Source: Candidatus Latescibacterota bacterium (lineage in GTDB: Bacteria > JAAXHH01 > JABIQT01). From it: DNA of 12,394 nt. The stretch spans positions 1-12,394 of the forward strand of contig JABIQT010000154.1 in the NCBI GenBank assembly GCA_018667995.1, read 5' to 3'. Below, in pieces: positions 7,576-12,394 of this stretch; positions within the stretch are counted from its first letter, which is position 1, and each line of letters opens with the position of its first letter. Both the position numbers and the translations under genes were made by a program. A model generated the notes under the pieces. That model was not told the DNA's origin. It searched no databases and saw nothing but the letters and a program-made list of their open reading frames with translations.

Positions 7576-7652
7576 TGGGATAATCTACTATGATACAAGC
7601 TGTTATGATGTGACTGGGATCAATTTGGCTGAAATATACCGGCGACAACCAC
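7576..7652 (-). other. Only sizeable intergenic gap in the window, no clear signal
   Basis: The gap separates two glycosyltransferase genes and is AT-rich (32 G or C in 77). I looked for a sigma-70 type -35/-10 pair, a stem-loop with a T run and a ribosome site and found none that was convincing. An internal promoter or leader for the five leftmost genes is possible but not shown. Confidence 0.4.
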
Positions 7653-8744
7653 CTATGTAAGTCCTACTGTCGACAGCGCGTTTTGTAGCCGGCGCGCCAG
7701 CTGCTGGTACTCGTAGCGTTCCCGTGCGATAGGGATGCCGGCCATGCCATTCTTGAGTGCGTCCGGGTTCTCCATTAACCATAGCAGTTTCTCTGCGAGT
7801 CGCTGTGGATGCTGGGCATCGTGTACGCCCTGGTGGTAGGGTAAGAGAAAACCATTCTCATGCACTACCTCCCGTGCACCTCCCACATCGGTTGCTATGA
7901 CAAATCGACCGCATGCAAGATACTCGGGTAATTTTGCGGTTGTTCTCGATTTGCCGACGGAGTCGTTGGTCTGCGTAGATATGCAGACATCCATCAGATT
8001 AATATAGTTTGGAACTTCTGAATGGGCCACCCGTCCGGCAAAGTGAATGAGATCCTCAATTCCATAGGCTGCTACCCGTTCTTTCAAGTGGGGAATTCCA
8101 TCACCGTCGCCCACTATGATTCCTGTAATGCGGTGTTCCTTCAATAATCTAACTGCCTCGATAACGTCCCATCCATAGCACATTTGAAAGCGCTCACTCC
8201 AGACAATGGAGCCAACAACGCCTATGGTGAGGGGCCCCTGCAGGCCTAGTGACTGACGAAGTGCCGTGACATCAATTGGCTTGAAGGTATCGGTCTCTAC
8301 GCCATCTGGAATGAAGAAGACGCGATCGGGCCATTTCCGGGATAGTTCATCGGCAAGCCAAGAACCTCGCGCAACCACCAACGCTGATCTGCGAAGCATT
8401 GTGGCTTCGGCAATGCCGACCAACCAGGCTTCCCAGAAGGGGCGCCCACTACTTTTCAAAAGCAAATAGGAGGGGTCGCCGTGGTCTATCACAAACGGTA
8501 TGCCGTAGCGAATCAGTGCCCACAGGGCGGCTCCGCCGCCTGCATATCCGACATTCATAACATATAGCAGGTCGGGTCTATTCTCACTAACCGAGCGCAC
8601 AAAATGCTTGAGGGCCTCGAACTTGCCCGACTCGCGATAGAGGATGTTGACTTCCGCTGAGCCTGCCAGATAGGACGCGAAGTTTCGCGCGCGGAGCCCC
8701 ATCACGCCGACGCGTGTGTCATTTACTAGAAAGGTAATCTTCAT
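7653..8744 (-). CDS. Divergent GT4-like glycosyltransferase
   Basis: Predicted GT-B fold glycosyltransferase of 363 residues. The same frame extends up to 8888, but those 48 extra residues would lie over the 3' end of the methyltransferase gene and look unlike a GT. The ATG at 8744 starts a typical first strand, MKITFLVND, so it was chosen, giving a 16-base gap; no strong ribosome site is visible. Seen: a short N-terminal acceptor domain, VIDHGDPSY (85-93), FIPDGVETDTFKP (144-156) between domains, GVVGSIVWSERF (175-186), IVGDGDGIPHLKERV (210-224) and KLPEYLACGRFVIATDVGGA (271-290). Oddity: the first Glu of the usual E-x7-E motif is absent, with Ser266 eight residues before Glu274; such changes occur in some GT4 branches and do not by themselves mean loss of activity. 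The gene ends with TAG. It probably adds one residue of the same glycan; the sugar is unknown. Confidence 0.87.
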   Translation of the reverse strand: MKITFLVNDTRVGVMGLRARNFASYLAGSAEVNILYRESGKFEALKHFVRSVSENRPDLLYVMNVGYAGGGAALWALIRYGIPFVIDHGDPSYLLLKSSGRPFWEAWLVGIAEATMLRRSALVVARGSWLADELSRKWPDRVFFIPDGVETDTFKPIDVTALRQSLGLQGPLTIGVVGSIVWSERFQMCYGWDVIEAVRLLKEHRITGIIVGDGDGIPHLKERVAAYGIEDLIHFAGRVAHSEVPNYINLMDVCISTQTNDSVGKSRTTAKLPEYLACGRFVIATDVGGAREVVHENGFLLPYHQGVHDAQHPQRLAEKLLWLMENPDALKNGMAGIPIARERYEYQQLARRLQNALSTVGLT

Positions 8745-8760
8745 GGCATCATCGGGTGCG

Positions 8761-9627
8761 CTATTTCTTTTTTTCAGCGACAAAATAGACTGTAGGCGTG
8801 AAAGAAGGCGCCAAGGTAGCGCAGATCCGCCGGAATCGGCTTGATCCTTCGCGGCTGTAGCGGACGACTTCGTATCCAGACTTCTCAAAGAATCGTTTGA
8901 AGTCTACGGGACTAGGTAGATAGACGCAATCGACGTCTGCGTCAAATGATCCCTCAAGTTCGGGAGCCCTGTACAGGAAGGCTACTTCCGGCGATTGGAG
9001 TTTCGCAACCGTCAGACCAACCGTTTCTGCTATGCCCTTCAATGCGGCGGGAATAGACTCATAAAACGAAAGATATCCCGGTCCTCCCTTCAACAGATTT
9101 ACCAGCGCTTTGAGCGGTATAACAGGGCTGCAGTAATTCGGACAGACGAACACAACCCGTCCCCCAGGGCGCAGGATACGGTTCACTTCGCTGAGCACCT
9201 GACCGGCATCTGAGACATGCTCGATCATGTCGAAGGACGAAACTGCGTCGAAAGTGGCATCGTGAAATGGTAACTCAAGGGCATCGCCCACACAGTATTC
9301 CAGCCCACTCGCCACCTTCGCATCGGTTTCTCCCAGGAATTTGTCGGAAATATCGATGCCGTTGACACGATATCCCTGTTGCGCGAGTCTGAGCGTGGAG
9401 TACCCGGTGCCGCAGCCCAGATCCAGCAAGCGTGCCGTATCCGGTACGAACGTCGTCACCATTCGGAGGTATTCCGAGTGAAAAGAATCGGCTTCCCGTT
9501 CTCTTAGTCCCTTGAGGTAAACATCGGACGTCCGGTAGAAAGTACGGAGTGCATCCCGGTCGTCCGACCTGAAACCCCCGGAATCAGGACGGACTTTTTG
9601 ATCGCCCATGCGACTGTGCCCTTTCAT
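8761..9627 (-). CDS. Class I SAM-dependent methyltransferase
   Basis: Predicted cytoplasmic methyltransferase with a Rossmann-like fold (288 residues), similar to UbiE/type 11 enzymes. Seen: motif I LLDLGCGTGYSTLRLA (67-82), GIDIS (90-94) with the acidic residue that binds the ribose, VGDALELPF (113-121), FDAVSSFDMIEHV (126-138) and RILRPGGRVVFVCPN (150-164). The C-terminal half (165-288) is likely substrate-specific and was not recognised. Lying between glycosyltransferase genes, it probably O-methylates a sugar of the glycan, either as decoration or as a chain-ending cap; methylation of another substrate cannot be excluded. The ATG at 9627 overlaps the previous gene by 44 bases. An alternative ATG at 9609 has AGGG nine bases upstream and shortens the protein by six residues. 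The stop is TAG, with a TGA in frame four codons later. Confidence 0.88.
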   Translation of the reverse strand: MKGHSRMGDQKVRPDSGGFRSDDRDALRTFYRTSDVYLKGLREREADSFHSEYLRMVTTFVPDTARLLDLGCGTGYSTLRLAQQGYRVNGIDISDKFLGETDAKVASGLEYCVGDALELPFHDATFDAVSSFDMIEHVSDAGQVLSEVNRILRPGGRVVFVCPNYCSPVIPLKALVNLLKGGPGYLSFYESIPAALKGIAETVGLTVAKLQSPEVAFLYRAPELEGSFDADVDCVYLPSPVDFKRFFEKSGYEVVRYSREGSSRFRRICATLAPSFTPTVYFVAEKKK

Positions 9628-10738
9628 AAATGTCTTCTACTTGCCCAGCAAATTTGCGCCAACTGAGTTTCTCCACACAGGCTCTACCATTCAAACCTAT
9701 TTTGCGCCGAAGTTCATGGCTTTCCCGCAGTCGCTCCAGTTTTTTTGAAATGTCGGCTGCGTCTCTTGGATCGCTCAGAAGCAAGCCGTCGACACCGTCA
9801 TGAATCAACTCCGCAGCTCCGGCATTGACAGATGTGATAACTGGAATAGCGGTGGCCATTGCCTCAGTGATCGTGAACCCAAATGGTTCGTATAGTGTGG
9901 GGAAAACGACCACATCACTCATGGCGTAGAATCGGGCGACGTCATTTCGATGACCTACAAACAAAACTGAATCACGTACCTGTAATTCCACCGCAAGCGC
10001 TTCGAATCGACTCGCGTCTCCTCCTTGAACTACCACCAGTTTTGTATTCTGAGGTTCACTAAGCAGGGAGAGCGCCTCGATGACAAACCGAAGTCCCTTA
10101 CGTTTGAATTCTCCCACGAAGACCAGCACAAACACGTCTTTGTCGATACCAAGTTCGTTACGGAGGGATTCGCGGTACTTTTCAATATTCGATGGCCTGA
10201 ATTCCTCGATATTTACGCCATTGTACACGGTGTGAACCCGGTTGGGACTGACGCCGTAATAGTCGACCATATCTCTCTTGACCTGGTCTGAAAGGGCGAT
10301 CACAGAGAGGCTTCGGTTAAAGATGTATTTCTCGAGCCGAGCCATAAGCGCCATGACAAGTCGGTGATACCATTGTCTATATCTGCCCACATCATCATGT
10401 TCCATGGTCTGGTAAACTCTCTTCCACGCCGCCTGGGAAAAGTGGGCCGTTGAGATATTATGAATCAGGCTGGAGGCACCTTGGCTATGGACGATATCGA
10501 ATGAATGCTTTCTTAGCATCCACAGTGTGCTAATCAGAAAAGTAATCATCTTCAGAATATCGGGCCAGATGATGGCACGGACGTGGTGATACGTAATGCA
10601 TTCCATGTCAATGTCACTGCAGGAGTGGGCAAATACGTGGACATCATGCCGGGCTGCAAGGGCAGTTGCCAGTTCCGCAGCATATCGATCATGGCCTCGC
10701 TGCTTTCCTACATCGTGGACTACTATGGCTATCCTCAT
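9584..10738 (-). CDS. GT4 family glycosyltransferase
   Basis: Predicted retaining GT-B glycosyltransferase of 384 residues. Seen: N-terminal MRIAIVVHDVGKQRGHDRYA (1-20), in which RGHDRY replaces the usual GGxE loop; DIVHSQGAS (81-89); VHTVYNGVNIEEFRP (168-182) between domains; FVGEFKRKGLRFVIEAL (207-223) with donor-binding basic residues; and the complete E-x7-E motif Glu284 to Glu292 (EPFGFTITE) followed by AELIHDGVDGLLL (309-321). ATG overlaps the stop of the YfhO-like gene by four bases (ATGA), and GGAAAG sits just upstream, so translation is likely coupled. Its 3' end overlaps the methyltransferase start. It should extend the same lipid-linked glycan; donor and linkage are unknown. Confidence 0.92.
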   Translation of the reverse strand: MRIAIVVHDVGKQRGHDRYAAELATALAARHDVHVFAHSCSDIDMECITYHHVRAIIWPDILKMITFLISTLWMLRKHSFDIVHSQGASSLIHNISTAHFSQAAWKRVYQTMEHDDVGRYRQWYHRLVMALMARLEKYIFNRSLSVIALSDQVKRDMVDYYGVSPNRVHTVYNGVNIEEFRPSNIEKYRESLRNELGIDKDVFVLVFVGEFKRKGLRFVIEALSLLSEPQNTKLVVVQGGDASRFEALAVELQVRDSVLFVGHRNDVARFYAMSDVVVFPTLYEPFGFTITEAMATAIPVITSVNAGAAELIHDGVDGLLLSDPRDAADISKKLERLRESHELRRKIGLNGRACVEKLSWRKFAGQVEDIYERAQSHGRSKSPS

Positions 10739-12394
10739 GGGGCTTTCCGATACCCGACTATGTACAGACCAGCACAGATCGCCAGTGCCAGTAATGATAT
10801 GGAAAGGCCAATAGGGAAACTGGTTGGCTGGTAGTAAAAATGGATACGGTGTTTACCTGGCGTTAATTCCACGGCCCGAAATGCGTAATTCGCCCGGAGG
10901 ATCTCGGTTGCGGCGCCGTCGATGTCAGCATTCCAACCTGGAAAAAATGTATCGGTAAGGACCAGATATCCACCTTCTGAATCTACCTCAACGATTATGT
11001 CGTGGATGTCGTATCGTAGGATCTCTGCTGTTCCTGTCCTACTCCATTCTGAGGAACGGGCGTGTTTCACCTGACTTCCATCAAACAGAACACGTTCCAA
11101 TGGGTCGAAATCAGGATCACTGATTTGGCTCAGTACGGCACCGCCGTCGGGCAGTATTTTCCCGGCGGGAACCATGAAAGCGCGGGGAAGTGCGGCTGTG
11201 TTTTCGTATACCTTCGCGCCCTCGTCGAATCTATTCACGGCCCAGTCTTGATGCAGCGAATCCCCCGTTACTACGTACTTCACGTTTAGCATATTTAACA
11301 GAGGCGCCACAGAAATATCGGGTAGCACCGATGCCTGGTCTCGGAGAGCCTTTATGACCTCTTTCTGGCGACGCATAACGATTGGACTATGGCCCTGGAC
11401 ATACATCTCGTCAAATCGGAGGGCGTCATAGTTTTTAGGATTGGGACTCATCGGGGCAAAGCAGTATCTAAAGATCCCCGGATCATTTTCCATCACGGCT
11501 ATATAGTAATCTTTACGATCGTACACGTCGGGCGGCATCAAGAGGTTGTATTTGTGCCCGAATAGAACCAGATCGGCGCTCGTTAATATAAGCGCAGTTA
11601 AGCCTATAGCAAGTGGCCAACGAGATCCTCGAGCCAGAATCGCTACAATCGGGCAACTGACTGCGAGAAGGATTACTGGGATATAAATATAAGGGTGAGA
11701 AATTGTCGCAATCATTTCGATCTGATCGTAGTATTGAATCAGTAGATCGTAGTATTGCGACTGGCTTTTCTCATGAATGGACCGGCCATATACGAATTGA
11801 TCGATGAACCATCGTCCCGAGTCGAGTATTTGATTTTTCAAACCCGAAACGAGCGATCCGCTCACTATACTCAGGGCAACAACTAGGCTGCAAGCTGGTA
11901 CCATATATCTGACCCATCCTCGGGCACGCTGACTCCCTGCCTTCGTCATAAGCGATGCCAGGCCTAGGCCGGCCAGGACTGCCCCGGAGAAAGCAGCGAT
12001 CGAGAGGAACCGCGAAGGATTTCGCATCATGGAAAAGACCGGTAACTTGTTGACAAGATACCAATGTGGTGAGAACTGGCCGAATGCGAGAAGGAGGGAG
12101 ATCGTCAACGCTCCGGCAAAAAAGAGCGTTGACCTGTCACGCCTCATTACGAGTGCTGCGGTCAGAGTTAACAGGGGGAGTATGCCGATGTAGCATACCA
12201 GGTCGATGAAGTTTCCACTCCACATACCCCAGGCATTTTGATCGGGTGGGTATCCGAAAAACTTGGGAAAAAGCATACTGATCATCTGGAAGGGCGGCAG
12301 TGATACCTGAGTAGAGGTCTCATAATCCAATCCTCCACTCCGTATTGATTCCTGGGCGAGTTCGTAGTTCGGCACGATCTGAATGCCGGCAATG
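10735..12394 (-). CDS. YfhO-type polytopic membrane protein, 5' end cut by window edge
   Basis: C-terminal part of a YfhO-family protein, a polytopic membrane family that resembles GT-C glycosyltransferases; Gram-positive members help glycosylate teichoic acids. A GTG at 12375 could be read as a start, but the frame stays open to the window edge and reads IAGIQIVPNYELAQESIRSG, matching a conserved internal segment, so the start lies outside. Counting from that GTG, hydrophobic helices occur near 55-77, 83-102, 122-143, 157-179, 229-248 and 252-273, then a soluble domain of about 240 residues and a last helix near 518-541. Family hallmarks: RNPSRFLSIAAFSG (118-131), DTFFPGWNADIDG (475-487) and ANYAFRAVELTPGKHRIHF (495-513). 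The final helix ends at YRKAP. It is the most upstream gene seen and is coupled to the next GT by an ATGA overlap. It may add a lipid-linked sugar outside the membrane; that role is inferred. Confidence 0.85.
   Translation of the reverse strand, partial: IAGIQIVPNYELAQESIRSGGLDYETSTQVSLPPFQMISMLFPKFFGYPPDQNAWGMWSGNFIDLVCYIGILPLLTLTAALVMRRDRSTLFFAGALTISLLLAFGQFSPHWYLVNKLPVFSMMRNPSRFLSIAAFSGAVLAGLGLASLMTKAGSQRARGWVRYMVPACSLVVALSIVSGSLVSGLKNQILDSGRWFIDQFVYGRSIHEKSQSQYYDLLIQYYDQIEMIATISHPYIYIPVILLAVSCPIVAILARGSRWPLAIGLTALILTSADLVLFGHKYNLLMPPDVYDRKDYYIAVMENDPGIFRYCFAPMSPNPKNYDALRFDEMYVQGHSPIVMRRQKEVIKALRDQASVLPDISVAPLLNMLNVKYVVTGDSLHQDWAVNRFDEGAKVYENTAALPRAFMVPAGKILPDGGAVLSQISDPDFDPLERVLFDGSQVKHARSSEWSRTGTAEILRYDIHDIIVEVDSEGGYLVLTDTFFPGWNADIDGAATEILRANYAFRAVELTPGKHRIHFYYQPTSFPIGLSISLLALAICAGLYIVGYRKAP
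11724..11757 (-). repeat. Short direct repeat, two 13-base copies 21 bases apart
   Basis: The 13-base string gatcgtagtattg (plus strand) occurs exactly at 11724-11736 and 11745-11757. It lies in the YfhO-like gene and encodes a doubled QYYD, giving QYYDLLIQYYD. The 21-base period keeps the frame. It may be a small in-gene duplication or just a recurring heptad in a helix. Confidence 0.6.

Noticed and set aside
7576-7652. Sigma-70 promoter in the gap
   Set aside because: TTGATC and TATCAT-like boxes are present but their spacing is about 22 bases, too far for a confident call.
8749-8763. Amber readthrough extending the methyltransferase
   Set aside because: TAG is followed in frame by TGA four codons later, so readthrough would add almost nothing; TAG is taken as an ordinary stop.
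8745-8888. 48-residue N-terminal extension of the divergent glycosyltransferase
   Set aside because: It would overlap the methyltransferase gene by 128 bases, is low in hydrophobic structure, and the GT fold begins cleanly at the ATG at 8744.
12373-12375. GTG as the true start of the YfhO-like gene
   Set aside because: The frame stays open to the window edge and the upstream residues match a conserved internal family segment, with several membrane helices expected before it.
1-12394. CRISPR array, tRNA, rRNA, insertion sequence or attachment site
   Set aside because: No regularly spaced repeats, no cloverleaf-like or rRNA stretches, no transposase frames and no terminal inverted repeats were seen; nearly all bases are explained by the ten genes.

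Overview
This window is a dense, single-direction block of surface-polysaccharide genes. Every credible gene lies on the minus strand, so transcription runs from the right end of the window to the left. Both ends cut through a gene. Neighbouring genes overlap by a few bases or sit within 0 to 77 bases of each other, so the set looks like one operon or the inside of a longer one. The organism is a bacterium of moderate GC content, close to half by eye. The proteins are typical of envelope glycan loci in many uncultured Gram-negative or Chloroflexota-like lineages, but nothing here fixes the phylum. There are no tRNA, rRNA, CRISPR or insertion-sequence signals.

Layout in order of transcription: (1) the C-terminal part of a large YfhO-type membrane protein (12394 to 10735); (2) a GT4 glycosyltransferase; (3) a class I SAM-dependent methyltransferase; (4) a divergent GT4 glycosyltransferase; (5) two more GT4 enzymes; (6) a WbaZ-like GT4 enzyme; (7) a WbaP/WcaJ-type polyprenyl-phosphate sugar-1-phosphate transferase that would start the glycan; (8) an NAD-dependent sugar epimerase/dehydratase interrupted by one in-frame TAG; (9) an HddA-like heptose-7-phosphate kinase; (10) the N-terminal part of a GmhA-like sedoheptulose-7-phosphate isomerase, cut by the window start.

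Taken together: the initiator would load a first sugar phosphate on undecaprenyl phosphate, and five GT4 enzymes would extend it. The methyltransferase could decorate or cap the chain, and the YfhO-like protein may add a lipid-linked sugar on the outer face of the membrane. The isomerase and kinase are the first two steps towards GDP-D-glycero-alpha-D-manno-heptose, so at least one residue of the glycan is probably a heptose or a derivative. The expected GmhB and HddC partners, and a flippase and polymerase or ABC exporter, are not in the window.

The most notable observation is the single amber codon in the epimerase. It splits an otherwise intact reading frame between the NAD-binding part and the catalytic YxxxK, inside a cysteine-bearing insertion. 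I see no wholly new system here. The locus is a recognisable type with some unusual details.
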